Shown: positions 7,216 to 17,016, numbered from the stretch's first letter. The stretch: DNA of 64,000 nt from Sphingomonas donggukensis (GCF_023674425.1 NZ_CP098401.1:310001-374000), one strand, 5' to 3'. The notes: generated by a model not told the origin, from the letters alone. A program made the numbers and translations.

Positions 7216-8817
7216 ATGACGAGCGTAGCGACGACCGATATCGACAACGTGGCCGATCCGTCGCCCAAGGACATCCGCCTCGTCATCACCGCGTCGTCGC
7301 TCGGCACTGCGTTCGAATGGTATGATTTCTTCATCTACGGCACGCTCGCCGCGTCGGGGATCATCGGGCGGACGTTTTTCCCTGCCTCGTCGGAGATGAT
7401 GCAGACCTTGCTCGCCTGGGCGGGCTTCGCGGTCGGGTTCGGCTTCCGACCCTTGGGCGCAGTGCTGTTCGGGTTCCTGGGCGACAAGCTCGGGCGCAAA
7501 TATACCTTCCTCGTCACGATCACGCTGATGGGCATCGCCACCGCCGGGGTAGGGCTGGTGCCGAGCTATGCCGCGATCGGCATGGCGGCGCCGGCGATCA
7601 TCATCCTGCTGCGCATCCTCCAGGGGCTTGCGCTGGGCGGCGAATATGGCGGGGCGGCGATCTATGTCGCCGAACACGCGACCGCGAAGAAGCGCGGCTA
7701 TTACACCAGCTTCATCCAGGCGAGCGTCGCCGGCGGCTTCATCCTCAGCCTCGCGGTCGTCCTGATCGCCAAGGCGTCGATGCCGACCGCGACGTGGGAG
7801 GCATGGGGCTGGCGACTGCCATTCCTGTTCTCGGTCGTGCTGCTGGCGGTGTCGCTGTGGATGCGCCTGAAACTCTCCGAAAGCCCGGTGTTCAAGGCGA
7901 TGAAGGCCGCCGGCCAGACCGCCAAGAACCCGTTCGTCGAAAGCTTCACCTATCCGGGGAACAAGCGCCGGCTGTTCGTCGCGCTGATGGGCATCGCCGC
8001 GGGGCTCACCGTCATCTGGTACACCGCGCTGTTCAGCGTGCTGTCGTTCCTGCAGGGGCCGATGCGCGTTGCGGAGACCCCGGCGCAGCTGATCGTCGGC
8101 GCCGGCGCGGTGCTCGGGCTGGTGTTCTTCATCGCCTCGGGGCGGCTGTCCGACCGGGTCGGGCGCAAGCTGCCGATCGTCGTCGGCTACATCGTCACGC
8201 TCGTGCTGCTGTTTCCGCTGTTCTGGCTGATGGGCCATGCCGCCAACCCCGAACTCGCCCGCGCCGCCGACCGTGCCCCGGTGATCGTGGCGGGGCCGGA
8301 GTGCAGATACGATCCCTTCGCCGCGAAGCAGAAGGATGCGTGCGGGCAGCTGCTCGACTACTTCTCGAAGAAGGGGGTGGCCTACAAGACGGTGCAGGCC
8401 GGGTCGGTCGCGGTCCTGATCGGCGGCGTGCCGCAGGAGGATGTCCGCCCCGCGGCCCTCGACACCGCGCTGGCCGACGCCGGCTACAAGCTCGACAAGG
8501 TGACGCCGCACGGACGCCAGATCGTGATGATCCTGGTCGCGATCCTCGGCCTCGCGCTGCTGTCGGGCCTCACCTACGGACCGGTTGCCGCCTTGCTCGC
8601 GGAGCTGTTCCCGCCGCGCATCCGCTACAGCTCGATGTCGATACCCTATCATGTCGGGACCGGCTATTTCGGCGGATTCCTGCCCTTCATCAGCCAGTAT
8701 ATCGTCGCGCGCACCGGCAATCCCTACGCTGGCCTCTGGTACACCTGGATCGTCGTCGCGATCGCGCTGGCGGTGCTGGTGTTCTGCATGAAGGAACGCG
8801 ACCTGCTGAAGGACTGA
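7216..8817 (+). CDS. MFS transporter, metabolite:H+ symporter type
   Basis: The 533-residue inner-membrane protein has 12 predicted helices. The MHS-type motifs are GTAFEWYDFFIYGTLA in helix 1, GFLGDKLGRKYTF between helices 2 and 3, and LQGLALGGEYGGAAIYVAEH in helix 5. Relatives carry dicarboxylates, shikimate, proline or citrate with protons. An unusual hydrophilic loop of about 85 residues (roughly 350-433, from RAADRAPVIVAGPECRYDP to GYKLDKVTPHGRQ) lies between late helices and should face the periplasm. I chose the ATG at 7216 because MHS proteins begin shortly before helix 1. Substrate unknown. Confidence 0.88.
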   Translation: MTSVATTDIDNVADPSPKDIRLVITASSLGTAFEWYDFFIYGTLAASGIIGRTFFPASSEMMQTLLAWAGFAVGFGFRPLGAVLFGFLGDKLGRKYTFLVTITLMGIATAGVGLVPSYAAIGMAAPAIIILLRILQGLALGGEYGGAAIYVAEHATAKKRGYYTSFIQASVAGGFILSLAVVLIAKASMPTATWEAWGWRLPFLFSVVLLAVSLWMRLKLSESPVFKAMKAAGQTAKNPFVESFTYPGNKRRLFVALMGIAAGLTVIWYTALFSVLSFLQGPMRVAETPAQLIVGAGAVLGLVFFIASGRLSDRVGRKLPIVVGYIVTLVLLFPLFWLMGHAANPELARAADRAPVIVAGPECRYDPFAAKQKDACGQLLDYFSKKGVAYKTVQAGSVAVLIGGVPQEDVRPAALDTALADAGYKLDKVTPHGRQIVMILVAILGLALLSGLTYGPVAALLAELFPPRIRYSSMSIPYHVGTGYFGGFLPFISQYIVARTGNPYAGLWYTWIVVAIALAVLVFCMKERDLLKD

Positions 8818-8864
8818 CGCGCGGGCGGTTGAGTGCAGGCGCCGGCGCGGCTACCGCGCGGGGC

Positions 8865-9896
8865 ATGACGCTCGACCTTCCCGCCCGGCTCGATCTCGAC
8901 GGCGGCGCGCTCGTCGCCAACTGGCGCGCGCTCGCGCGCATGGCCGGGGTACCGGCGGGCGCGGCGGTGAAGGCCGATGGCTATGGCCTGGGCGCGCGCG
9001 GCGTTGCCGACCGGCTGGTGGCCGCGGGATGCCGCGACCTGTTCGTCGCGACCTGGGCCGAGGCGCTGGCGCTCGGCGAATGCGGCGCGGCGGTGGCGGT
9101 GCTCCACGGCGTGCGCGAGGAGGACATGGCTGCCACCGGCTTGCCGAACGCCCGCCCGGTGCTGACCACGCCCGAACAGGTCCGTCGCTGGCGCGATGCC
9201 GGCGGCGGCGCGTGCGACGTGATGGTCGATACCGGCATGCACCGGCTGGGCGTTTCGGCGGAGGATGTCGCGGCAGGGCTTCTCGACGGGCTGCGCATCG
9301 ACGTGCTGATGAGCCACCTCGCCTGCGCGGACGAGAATAGCGCGATGAACGCGGTCCAGCGCAACGCGCTGGCCGGCCTGCGCGACCGCACGTCGGCGCG
9401 CCGGCTGAGCCTCGCCAACTCCGCCGGCATTGCGCTCGGCAAGGACTACGCCTTCGACCTCGTCCGCCCCGGACTGGCGCTCTACGGTGGCGTGCCGTGC
9501 GCGGCGCTCGCCGACATCATCCGCCCGGTCGCCCGCCCCGAGGCGCAGATCCTCCAGCGCCGCCGCGTACCCGCCGGCGGTGCGGTCGGCTACAACGCCA
9601 CCTGGACGGCCCCCGCGGACACCGAAGTCGCGATCGTCAATCTGGGCTATGCCGACGGCTATTGGCGCGGCTTTTCCGGCAAGGGCTTCGTGCGGGCAGG
9701 GGAGGCGGCCCTCCCCGTCATCGGCCGCGTGTCGATGGACCTGACTGCCCTCGACGTGTCGACGGCGCCGGCGCTGGCGGAGGGCGACTGGGTGACCTTC
9801 GACTACGCCCTACCGAAAGCGGCGGCGGCATCGGGGATGTCGCAATACGAGTTGCTGACGGGGCTCGGTTCGCGGTTCGCGCGGGTGTGGCGCTGA
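8865..9896 (+). CDS. alr: Alanine racemase
   Basis: The 343-residue enzyme interconverts L- and D-alanine for peptidoglycan. The PLP-binding Lys is in AAVKADGYGLG near the N terminus, and the catalytic Tyr of the second domain in VGYNATW. Other hallmarks are MVDTGMHRLG, SLANSAGIAL, LVRPGLALYGG, NLGYADGYWRG and GRVSMD. It starts at the ATG at 8865, 47 bases after the MFS stop. It ends at a strong hairpin shared with the convergent receptor gene. Confidence 0.95.
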   Translation: MTLDLPARLDLDGGALVANWRALARMAGVPAGAAVKADGYGLGARGVADRLVAAGCRDLFVATWAEALALGECGAAVAVLHGVREEDMAATGLPNARPVLTTPEQVRRWRDAGGGACDVMVDTGMHRLGVSAEDVAAGLLDGLRIDVLMSHLACADENSAMNAVQRNALAGLRDRTSARRLSLANSAGIALGKDYAFDLVRPGLALYGGVPCAALADIIRPVARPEAQILQRRRVPAGGAVGYNATWTAPADTEVAIVNLGYADGYWRGFSGKGFVRAGEAALPVIGRVSMDLTALDVSTAPALAEGDWVTFDYALPKAAAASGMSQYELLTGLGSRFARVWR

Positions 9897-9900
9897 TACG

Positions 9901-9929
9901 AAAAGGGCCGCCCCGAAGGACGGCCCTTT
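9901..9929. terminator. Bidirectional terminator between alr and the TonB receptor gene
   Basis: AAAGGGCCG (9902-9910) pairs with CGGCCCTTT (9921-9929) around a 10-base loop. The A-run and T-run on the two arms let it end transcripts from both convergent genes. Confidence 0.8.
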
Positions 9930-9947
9930 CCGATCAATGCCGATCGA

Positions 9948-12900
9948 TCAGTAGCGGGTGGTGACCGCCACCTGGAAACGACGACCGATCTGATCGTAAT
10001 AATCGGCGAAGCGGTAGCCGAGGTCGCCGCCCGTCGTCTGGTCGAGCACGTTCGACACGTTGAACTGCATGCGGAACTTCTCGTTCACGTCGACGCCCAG
10101 GGCTAGGTCGATGTTGTGCAGCGCAGGGTAGCGATTGTACGGGACGATTTCGGTCGTCGCGGGCAGACCGCTGCTGAACACCCGCGTCGGCGCCTGACGG
10201 TTCCAGGTCACTTGGGTGTAGAACTGCTCCCGCTCGTACCGGGCCGACAGCTGCGTTTCGAGCTTGGAGCGCGAGAACGTGCCGGCAGTCATCACCCGGT
10301 CGCCGTTGAAGGTGCCCGATGCCGAGGTATCATACTGGATCAGGTGGTAGGCGTTGGCGCGCAACGTCATCCGGCCCGACCCGATGCCGAAGGCATAGTT
10401 GCCCGACATGTTCATCGCACGGATCTTGATCGCACCCAGGTTGAGGAAGCCTGCCTGCACGCCGTTCTGCAGCTGGAAGTCGCTGCCGCGGGCAAAGCGG
10501 CTGCAGCCGTTGATGCCGATCTGGGCCGACGAGTCCGGGAAGGTCGGGCTGTCGTAGCAAGCCTGCAGGAACGTCCCCACGCCCGCGGTGACGATCGTGT
10601 TGTCGACGCGGACGTTGATGTAGTCCGCCGACAACGTCAGACCCGGGATCCAGCGCGGGGTCAGCACGCCGCCTGCCGTCCAGCTCTTACCCTTCTCGGG
10701 CGCGAGGCCGGTCGAGCCGGAGAAAGTACCCTGCAAGCTGCCGCCCTGCGGAACGAAATTGCGCAGGAACTCGGTCGCGCCGGCGGCGTCGTTCGAACCG
10801 ATGAAGTTGCCGTTGGCAAGCGCCGCAGCAACGCAGTTCGCACGACGCGTGGTCGGAACCACACCGGTATCGATGCTGGCCGGGCCGCACAGATCGGTCA
10901 CCGCCTGGAAGGTCGGCTGACCGCCAAGGAACAGCTCGACGATCGACGGCTGGCGCAGCGAGCGCGTGTAGTTGCCGCGGAACTGGATATCCTGGAGCGG
11001 CTTCCACGTCCCTGCCAGCGAATAGATCGTGCCCCAGTCGCCATCGGCCTTCGGCGTGATCGTGGTGCCCTGGAGGTTGCGATACGTCGCTGCCTGGCCG
11101 CTCTGCTTCGACATCCGGAATGCCGGGTTGAATTCCAGTCGTCCGAGGAACGACAGGAAGTCGGGCCCGGTGAGCGGAATGGCAAGCTCGCCACCGAACT
11201 CGTAGGTTTCCGTGTAGGCCGCGGTGTTTGCCGAAGGCGCCGAGCGCGAACGGCCCAGGATGTTGAGCTGGTTGGTCGTGAACGTCAGCTCGTCCTTGCG
11301 ATACTCTCCGTTGGCGTTGAACTGCAGCGCGCCTGCCGGCAGGTCGAACAGCCCACCGCTCAGCGAGCCCTGGATGAAGGTCTGCTTCGACACGTTGCGG
11401 AACAGCGACGGGCTGGTGACATACGCTTTCGATTCAGCCGACATCTGATTGTAGCCGAACGGATTGAGCGGCTTGCACGCGGTGATCAGATCCTGCGTGA
11501 TGGTCGGGGTGACGATGACTTCGGTCGGAATGCCGTCCGCTCCGACCACGCGGGTGATGTTGGTGGCGGTGCCGATCGGGGTGCGGCCCAGATACTGGCT
11601 CGGGAACACCTGCGAACGGCAGACGATGTTGCCGTTGGCGACGCCGGTGGTGGCGAGGCCCTGGTCAACCGCGTCGAGCGCCAGCTGATACTCGAGATCC
11701 GCGATGCCGTCCGAGCGGGTGTTCTGCTCGGAATTGCCGTACGTGCCCGACACTTCCGCCTTCCAGCGCTTGCCGAACAGTTCGAAGTTCGAGCGCAGGC
11801 CGGCGACGATGCGGTAGGTTTCCTGGCGATTGGTGTACGGATTCGCGCCGAAGATATCCTGATTCTGGCGCGTCAGCAGGAAGTTGCCGGCGTTCGCCTG
11901 GTTCGGGGCAATCCCGACGGCGGTCAGTGCCGCGCGGTCCGATGCATCGAGGAACGGGTTGTTGTAATTCAGCAGGAGCGCCGAATTCTCCTGGGTATTG
12001 GTGATGAAGTTCTGGGCGCCCGAAATATTGCCGAGCGACCGGTTCAGCACCTTCGCATAGGTACCTTCCGAGAAGAAGGTGATGTTGTCGGTGATGTCGA
12101 ACTTGCCCATCAGGTTCGCGACGTAGCGATCCTGCTGGGTACGCAGCACGGTGTTCTCCAGGCTGCGGCGGAACCCGCCGTCACCGCCGCGCGCGCTGCC
12201 GACCGTGATCGGCGAATTGCCGCTGACCGGGCCGGAGAAATTGTAGCGGCGGATCGACCCGTCATCGTTGAATTCCAGCGGCACGGCGACGAACGGCAGC
12301 ACCTGGTTTACCGGAACCTGGACGGTAGCGCCGTTGACTTTCACGTTCACCAGCGTGGTGTCGGTGTTGGCGATGCGCGGCACCGCCGGGTCGAACGTGC
12401 CGATGAAATAGTTGATGTTGGTCGTGGGGTTGGCCGCCAGGAATTCGCGCGACGTGAAGCGGTTCGCCTGCAGCAGGTTGATCGCCAGCGTCGTCTGCTG
12501 CGCTGCCGTCGAACCGGTCGGCGCGGTCACGCCGTACGCGGCCAGAACCTGTGCGGACGTCACGTTGGACGGCAACGCCGTCGGTGCGAAGGTCGTGAAC
12601 GGGACGTTGGTCGCCTGCGTGGTCGAGCCGTTCAGGCCGTTCCCGCTCAGCGTTCCGAAAGTCACGTCGGAACCCGGGGTGCCCTTGATGATCTGCGCGG
12701 CGGAAAAGCTGAAGAACCCGTTATTCAGCGAAGAGATCGTCGTCGCTCCGCCGGTCGCGTTGGTCGCCGGCAATGCGAAGCCGACCGGTGCAGCACCGTT
12801 GGCAAAGGTGATGTAGTTGGAGGTGCGCAGCGTCGTGCCCGATCCGGTCGTGATCGGCGTATAGGGAGTGTAGAACGTGTTGCTCTGGACGTTCAGGATG

Positions 12901-13895
12901 GTGCCCGGATTGCTCAGCGTCTGCGTGACGAGGCCCAGGCCGTACAGGGTCGATGGCTGGCCATCGGTCGCAGCGGCCAGGAAAGCACCGTTGTTCAGAC
13001 CGGTGGCGGTAGCATCGATGACGTCGCGTCCGGTGAAGCTGGGATTGCGGATGCCGCCGTTGAACGGGTTCGTATACGAACCGGGACGGACGTTCCGGAA
13101 ATCGCGCGACACAGCCTGAAGGCCGTCGTTGCGGCTATACTCGAACGATGCCGTCAGGTTGGCGCGACCATCGAAGAAATTGCGCCCCGCCAATGCGCTG
13201 AGCTGGAACTGACCGGCGTCTCCACGCTCGGAAATTCCCGCAAGGCCGCGAAGCTGGACGCCGTCATAGTCGTCCTTCAGAATGTAGTTCACGACGCCGG
13301 CGATCGCGTCGGCGCCGTACGCCGCGGCGCCACCGACCGTGACGACATCGACGCGCTGGATCAGCGTGGACGGAATGACGTTCACATCGACCTGGCTGCC
13401 CGTCTCGTTACCCGCGACGAACAGCGACGCGGCGTTGCCCGACACGAAGCGACGGCCGTTCACCAGCGTCAGCGTGCGCGCGGTGCCCAGGTCGAGCAGA
13501 TCGACGAACGCAGCACCCAGGCTGGCGGTCTGGCCGCCATTGTTGCCGTTCAGCGGGCTCGCACCCGGGCCGACGAGCGGGATGTCGTTCAATGCCTCGA
13601 GCGCATTGGTGAAGCCGCGCGTCTCGATCGACTGCGCCGTGATCTGCACGCCCGGCAACACACCGTCGGTTTCGGGCCGTGCGATGCGCGAACCGGTGAC
13701 GACGATCGCGCCATCGTCGCTCGACTGGCCATCGGCGCTGACCGTCTGCGCGGCCTGTTCTGCGGCCTGCGGCGCCGTCTTCGGGGCGGGCTGCGCCGGA
13801 TTCGGCGTGTTGGGCGTCGCCTGGCCGAAGGCCGGCGCGACCAAGAACAAGGTGGAGGCAAGCGCGGTCGCGCCAGCGTAACGGCTGAGCTTCAT
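9948..13895 (-). CDS. Very large TonB-dependent outer-membrane receptor
   Basis: The 1315-residue protein starts MKLSRYAGATALASTLFLVA with cleavage near AFGQ, followed by a Pro/Gln/Ala-rich linker. The plug domain begins with the TonB-box-like DDGAIVVTGSRIARPE and contains LVNGRRFVSG and GGAAAYGADAIAGVVNYIL. The rest is a 22-strand-type barrel ending in RFQVAVTTRY with a terminal aromatic residue. It is longer than typical 700-1000 residue receptors, with extended Asn/Thr/Gly-rich loops (about residues 330-560). I start it at the ATG at 13895, which places the signal peptide at the N terminus. No transport partners flank it, so the substrate is unknown. Confidence 0.92.
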   Translation of the reverse strand: MKLSRYAGATALASTLFLVAPAFGQATPNTPNPAQPAPKTAPQAAEQAAQTVSADGQSSDDGAIVVTGSRIARPETDGVLPGVQITAQSIETRGFTNALEALNDIPLVGPGASPLNGNNGGQTASLGAAFVDLLDLGTARTLTLVNGRRFVSGNAASLFVAGNETGSQVDVNVIPSTLIQRVDVVTVGGAAAYGADAIAGVVNYILKDDYDGVQLRGLAGISERGDAGQFQLSALAGRNFFDGRANLTASFEYSRNDGLQAVSRDFRNVRPGSYTNPFNGGIRNPSFTGRDVIDATATGLNNGAFLAAATDGQPSTLYGLGLVTQTLSNPGTILNVQSNTFYTPYTPITTGSGTTLRTSNYITFANGAAPVGFALPATNATGGATTISSLNNGFFSFSAAQIIKGTPGSDVTFGTLSGNGLNGSTTQATNVPFTTFAPTALPSNVTSAQVLAAYGVTAPTGSTAAQQTTLAINLLQANRFTSREFLAANPTTNINYFIGTFDPAVPRIANTDTTLVNVKVNGATVQVPVNQVLPFVAVPLEFNDDGSIRRYNFSGPVSGNSPITVGSARGGDGGFRRSLENTVLRTQQDRYVANLMGKFDITDNITFFSEGTYAKVLNRSLGNISGAQNFITNTQENSALLLNYNNPFLDASDRAALTAVGIAPNQANAGNFLLTRQNQDIFGANPYTNRQETYRIVAGLRSNFELFGKRWKAEVSGTYGNSEQNTRSDGIADLEYQLALDAVDQGLATTGVANGNIVCRSQVFPSQYLGRTPIGTATNITRVVGADGIPTEVIVTPTITQDLITACKPLNPFGYNQMSAESKAYVTSPSLFRNVSKQTFIQGSLSGGLFDLPAGALQFNANGEYRKDELTFTTNQLNILGRSRSAPSANTAAYTETYEFGGELAIPLTGPDFLSFLGRLEFNPAFRMSKQSGQAATYRNLQGTTITPKADGDWGTIYSLAGTWKPLQDIQFRGNYTRSLRQPSIVELFLGGQPTFQAVTDLCGPASIDTGVVPTTRRANCVAAALANGNFIGSNDAAGATEFLRNFVPQGGSLQGTFSGSTGLAPEKGKSWTAGGVLTPRWIPGLTLSADYINVRVDNTIVTAGVGTFLQACYDSPTFPDSSAQIGINGCSRFARGSDFQLQNGVQAGFLNLGAIKIRAMNMSGNYAFGIGSGRMTLRANAYHLIQYDTSASGTFNGDRVMTAGTFSRSKLETQLSARYEREQFYTQVTWNRQAPTRVFSSGLPATTEIVPYNRYPALHNIDLALGVDVNEKFRMQFNVSNVLDQTTGGDLGYRFADYYDQIGRRFQVAVTTRY

Positions 13896-14114
13896 TGAAA
13901 ATTTCCCCTGTTGGCCCGTGCAAGGCACAGGCTTGTGGGGATGCTGCAATGCAAACGTCACACTCTCAAGTGCTGAAGCGTACGCAATCGGCACCTGTCT
14001 GGATTTTTTCCCAGGGTGTGTCGGAAATACTACAATAGGATTGGCGTGAGGGGACGATACCACACAACGGATAAGCGACGATCTAAAGCCACACCAAATT
14101 TCCGGACACGATTT

Positions 14115-14144
14115 GCTAGCTATCTTTATTCTATTCGCTAGCTA
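14115..14144. promoter_or_regulatory. AT-rich direct repeat GCTAGCTA upstream of the TonB receptor
   Basis: GCTAGCTA occurs at 14115-14122 and again at 14137-14144. The copies are 22 bases apart (two helical turns) in an AT-rich stretch just past the thiolase stop. Each copy contains the palindrome GCTAGC. The stretch is about 220 bases before the receptor ATG, so it may be an operator or promoter element. The rest of 13896-14156 has no recognisable gene. Confidence 0.4.
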
Positions 14145-14156
14145 ATCGATTTTGAA

Positions 14157-15332
14157 TCAATCCCGCTCCACGCACATCGCAATTCCCATGCCGCCGCCGA
14201 TGCACAGCGTCGCCAGGCCCTTCTTCGCGTTGCGGCGCTGCATTTCGTAGATCAGGGTGGTCAGCACGCGCGCGCCGCTGGCGCCGATCGGGTGGCCGAT
14301 GGCGATGGCGCCGCCGTTGACGTTCACCTTGTCGGCGTCCCAGCCCATTTCCTTGCCGACCGCCAGCGCCTGTGCGGCGAAGGCTTCGTTCGCTTCGATC
14401 AGGTCGAGGTCGGCGACGGTCCAGCCGGCTTTCTCCAGCGCCTTCTTCGATGCCGGCACCGGGCCGATGCCCATGATGGAGGGGTCGACGCCGGCGCTCG
14501 CCCAGCTCTTGATGCGTGCGAGCGGGGTGATGCCGCGTTTGGCGGCTTCGTCGCCGGACATGACGACGATCGCCGCCGCCCCGTCGTTGATGCCGCTGGC
14601 GTTGGCGGCGGTGACGGTGCCGTCCTTCTTGAAGGCGGGGCGCAGGCCCGACACGCCGTCCACGGTCGCGCCGGCGCGGATATATTCGTCGTCGGCGACG
14701 ACCGTGTCGCCCTTGCGCCCCTTGATCGTCACCGGTGCGATCTCGTCGGCGAAGCGCCCGGCGCTGCGGGCCGCCTCGGCCAAATTCTGCGAGCGGACGG
14801 CGAACTCGTCCTGGGTGCCGCGGGTGATCTGGAACTGCTCGGCCAGATTTTCCGCTGTGATGCCCATGTGATAGCCGTTGAAGACGTCGGTCAGCCCGTC
14901 CTTGATCATCGTGTCGACGAGGCTGACGTCACCCATCTTCGTGCCCGGACGCATCGACCCGGCATGGGCGGACATCGACATCGATTCCTGCCCGCCGGCG
15001 ACGACGATCCTGGCGTCACCGGTCGCGATCGCCTGGAATGCGAGCGCCACGGTGCGCAGGCCCGATCCGCACACCTGGTTGACGCCCCACGCCGGCACTT
15101 CCTTCGGCACGCCCGCCGCCATCGAGGCCTGGCGCGCGGGGTTCTGACCCTGCGCCGCGGTCAGCACCTGGCCGAGGATCACTTCGTCCACGTCCGAGCC
15201 CGCGACGCCGGCCTGCGCCAGCGCGGCCTCGATCGCGACGCGGCCCAGTTCATGCGCGGGCGTCGCGGCAAAGGCGCCCAGGAACGCGCCGACGGGGGTA
15301 CGCTTGGCGGCGGCGATGACGACCTCGGTCAT
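14157..15332 (-). CDS. phaA: Acetyl-CoA acetyltransferase (biosynthetic thiolase)
   Basis: The 391-residue thiolase condenses two acetyl-CoA to acetoacetyl-CoA, the first PHB step. The acyl-accepting Cys is in [16 protein letters not shown], the His in [20 protein letters not shown], and the second Cys in [17 protein letters not shown]. Length and order match PhaA/AtoB exactly. With phaC, a phasin and phaR nearby, a role in PHB synthesis is likely, although fatty-acid or amino-acid catabolism remains possible. No phaB reductase is in the window. Confidence 0.93.
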   Translation of the reverse strand: MTEVVIAAAKRTPVGAFLGAFAATPAHELGRVAIEAALAQAGVAGSDVDEVILGQVLTAAQGQNPARQASMAAGVPKEVPAWGVNQVCGSGLRTVALAFQAIATGDARIVVAGGQESMSMSAHAGSMRPGTKMGDVSLVDTMIKDGLTDVFNGYHMGITAENLAEQFQITRGTQDEFAVRSQNLAEAARSAGRFADEIAPVTIKGRKGDTVVADDEYIRAGATVDGVSGLRPAFKKDGTVTAANASGINDGAAAIVVMSGDEAAKRGITPLARIKSWASAGVDPSIMGIGPVPASKKALEKAGWTVADLDLIEANEAFAAQALAVGKEMGWDADKVNVNGGAIAIGHPIGASGARVLTTLIYEMQRRNAKKGLATLCIGGGMGIAMCVERD

Positions 15333-15367
15333 GGGACAGGCTCCTGCTCGGGAAAGATGTTCGGGCG

Positions 15368-16429
15368 CTATCTAGAGCCGACCACGCCGCTTATCCAGTG
15401 CGCGAGCGGCTCCCACAGCAGCGCGCGCGCCCGGCTGCCGACGATCATGCCGACGTGGCCGGCGGCGACGTCGTGGCGGGTGCCGATCGCGATGCTGGAG
15501 GCGGCGGGCACGATGCGGTCGCGGTCGGAGACGAAGTCGGCGACCGGGCAGGCGAGGGCGGACGGCTCTACCGCGTGGCCCGCGACCTGCCACGCCCCGC
15601 GTCCGGGCGCGTCGCTTGCAAAGAAATCCTCGAACATCTGCCGCCCGGCGGCCAGCGTCAGCGGCGCGCCCGCGTTGGCCCAGTCCTCCAGCGTGACGAA
15701 GCCGGAAAGTGCGCCGTCGTCCGCGCTCGCCAGCGCCTCGAACTTGGCGATGGTGCGTGCGGGATCGAGCTTCCAGAAGCCGGCCTGCAACACCTCCATC
15801 GGCACGACGCCGAGCGCTTCGCACGCCGGGCGAGCGCTGTTCCACAGGTCGGCGATGGCGGCGCGGGCGGACGCATCGAAGCCTTTGAACCGCCACGGCG
15901 CCGCGATCAGCGCGAGGCCGGCGACCGGCATGGTGGCAGCCAGTGCGGTCGCGATCGTCCCGCCCAGGCAATAGCCAACCAGCACCGGCGGCTCGTCCAG
16001 TCCGGTCAACACCCTTCGCAACCGCATCACGTGCGCGGTCACATCCTCGTCGCGGTCGGCGGGCGTCGGCGTGCCCCAGTCGACCAGCAGCACCCGGCGC
16101 CCCTGCGCCACCAGCCAGCGCAGCAGCGACGCGTCTGGCGACAAATCGAGCACGAACGGCGGGTTGATGAGCGAGGGCACGAACACCACCGGTACGCCCG
16201 CGCCACCATAGTCGCGCAGGGTGACGCGGCCATCACGCGCGACCTCTGGCATGGGCGCGGGGCGGGGCGTGCGCGGGGCTGCCTGATAGCGCGCCAGGCC
16301 GGCGAGTGCCGCCGCGCGTCGCTCGGGCGATGTTGCGGTTTCGCTGCGCAGCATCTCGATGAACAGGGGCAGGGGCCGCGGTCCGTGTTGCGGTGCGGCA
16401 TGATTCAATGGTAGGCCGTCGTCAGTCAT
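15368..16429 (-). CDS. Small PhaC-like alpha/beta hydrolase
   Basis: The 353-residue protein has a PHA-synthase-like core without the PhaC_N domain. The nucleophile elbow is GYCLGGT with Cys154, not Ser. [25 protein letters not shown] and [11 protein letters not shown] match PhaC. An Asp ([12 protein letters not shown]) and a His ([12 protein letters not shown]) complete the triad. Its size is that of class III PhaC subunits, which need a PhaE partner, but no phaE is visible. It could be a second synthase, an intracellular depolymerase or a thioesterase. It diverges from phaR with only 20 bases between start codons. Confidence 0.85.
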   Translation of the reverse strand: MTDDGLPLNHAAPQHGPRPLPLFIEMLRSETATSPERRAAALAGLARYQAAPRTPRPAPMPEVARDGRVTLRDYGGAGVPVVFVPSLINPPFVLDLSPDASLLRWLVAQGRRVLLVDWGTPTPADRDEDVTAHVMRLRRVLTGLDEPPVLVGYCLGGTIATALAATMPVAGLALIAAPWRFKGFDASARAAIADLWNSARPACEALGVVPMEVLQAGFWKLDPARTIAKFEALASADDGALSGFVTLEDWANAGAPLTLAAGRQMFEDFFASDAPGRGAWQVAGHAVEPSALACPVADFVSDRDRIVPAASSIAIGTRHDVAAGHVGMIVGSRARALLWEPLAHWISGVVGSR

Positions 16430-16449
16430 CGCGTGAGGGGACGCTTTCC

Positions 16450-17016
16450 ATGAAGAAGACCGCAACCGGCACCGGCCCGGTCATCATCAAGAAATACGCG
16501 AACCGGCGCCTCTACAACACCGAATCCTCGTCCTACATCACGCTCGAGCATCTCGCGGCGATGACGCGCGAGGGCCGCGACTTCAAGGTCGTGGATGCGA
16601 AGACCGAGGAGGACATCACCCACAATGTCCTGACCCAGATCATCATGGAGGAGGAATCGCGCGGCCAGACGATGCTGCCGGTCAATTTCCTGCGTCAGTT
16701 GATCGCGCTGTACGGCGATTCGATGCAGGCGATGGTGCCGGGCTATCTGGAGGCGTCGATGGAAAGCTTCCGCCGCAACCAGCAGCAGTTCAAGACCGCG
16801 GTCGAGGGGGCGTTCGCCAATTCGCCGTTCGCCGAAATGGCCAAGCGCAACCTCCAAATGTTCGAAGCCGCGGCCGGCGCGTTCAAGCCGGGGGCGGGCG
16901 CTCCGGGTGCTGCGCCTGCCGCCGACACCGCCAGCGAAACGCACAGCAAGGATGCCGAGATCGCGGCGCTGAAGGCGGAGTTGTCGAAGCTTCAGGACAA
17001 GGTGGCGAAGCTTTAG
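16450..17016 (+). CDS. phaR: PHA synthesis regulator PhaR
   Basis: The 188-residue protein has the PhaR DNA-binding domain, VIIKKYANRRLYNTESSSYI and TLEHLAAMTREGRDFKVVDA, then the PHA-accumulation region LPVNFLRQLIALYGDSMQAM. A Pro/Ala linker and a coiled coil (EIAALKAELSKLQDKVAKL) end the protein. PhaR senses free PHA and represses phasin genes, coming off DNA to bind granules. I chose the ATG at 16450, directly before KKTATGTGPVII. Target sites may be those before the phasin gene at 5429-5507. Confidence 0.93.
   Translation: MKKTATGTGPVIIKKYANRRLYNTESSSYITLEHLAAMTREGRDFKVVDAKTEEDITHNVLTQIIMEEESRGQTMLPVNFLRQLIALYGDSMQAMVPGYLEASMESFRRNQQQFKTAVEGAFANSPFAEMAKRNLQMFEAAAGAFKPGAGAPGAAPAADTASETHSKDAEIAALKAELSKLQDKVAKL

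Noticed and set aside
7794..8864. Open frame continuous with alanine racemase that extends through the MFS gene
   Set aside because: The upstream part is an Arg/Pro-rich shadow of the MFS gene in another frame. Alanine racemase motifs start only after the ATG at 8865, so no fusion is implied.
10116..13898. A 1260-codon open frame on the plus strand opposite the TonB receptor gene
   Set aside because: It is Arg/Val/Gly-rich, has no domain or signal sequence, and mirrors a real receptor gene. High-GC codon use on the minus strand leaves the antisense frame open by chance.
16427..16465. Upstream ATG at 16465 for the PhaC-like gene
   Set aside because: It would overlap the phaR start and adds 12 residues without family similarity. 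The ATG at 16429 is more natural.
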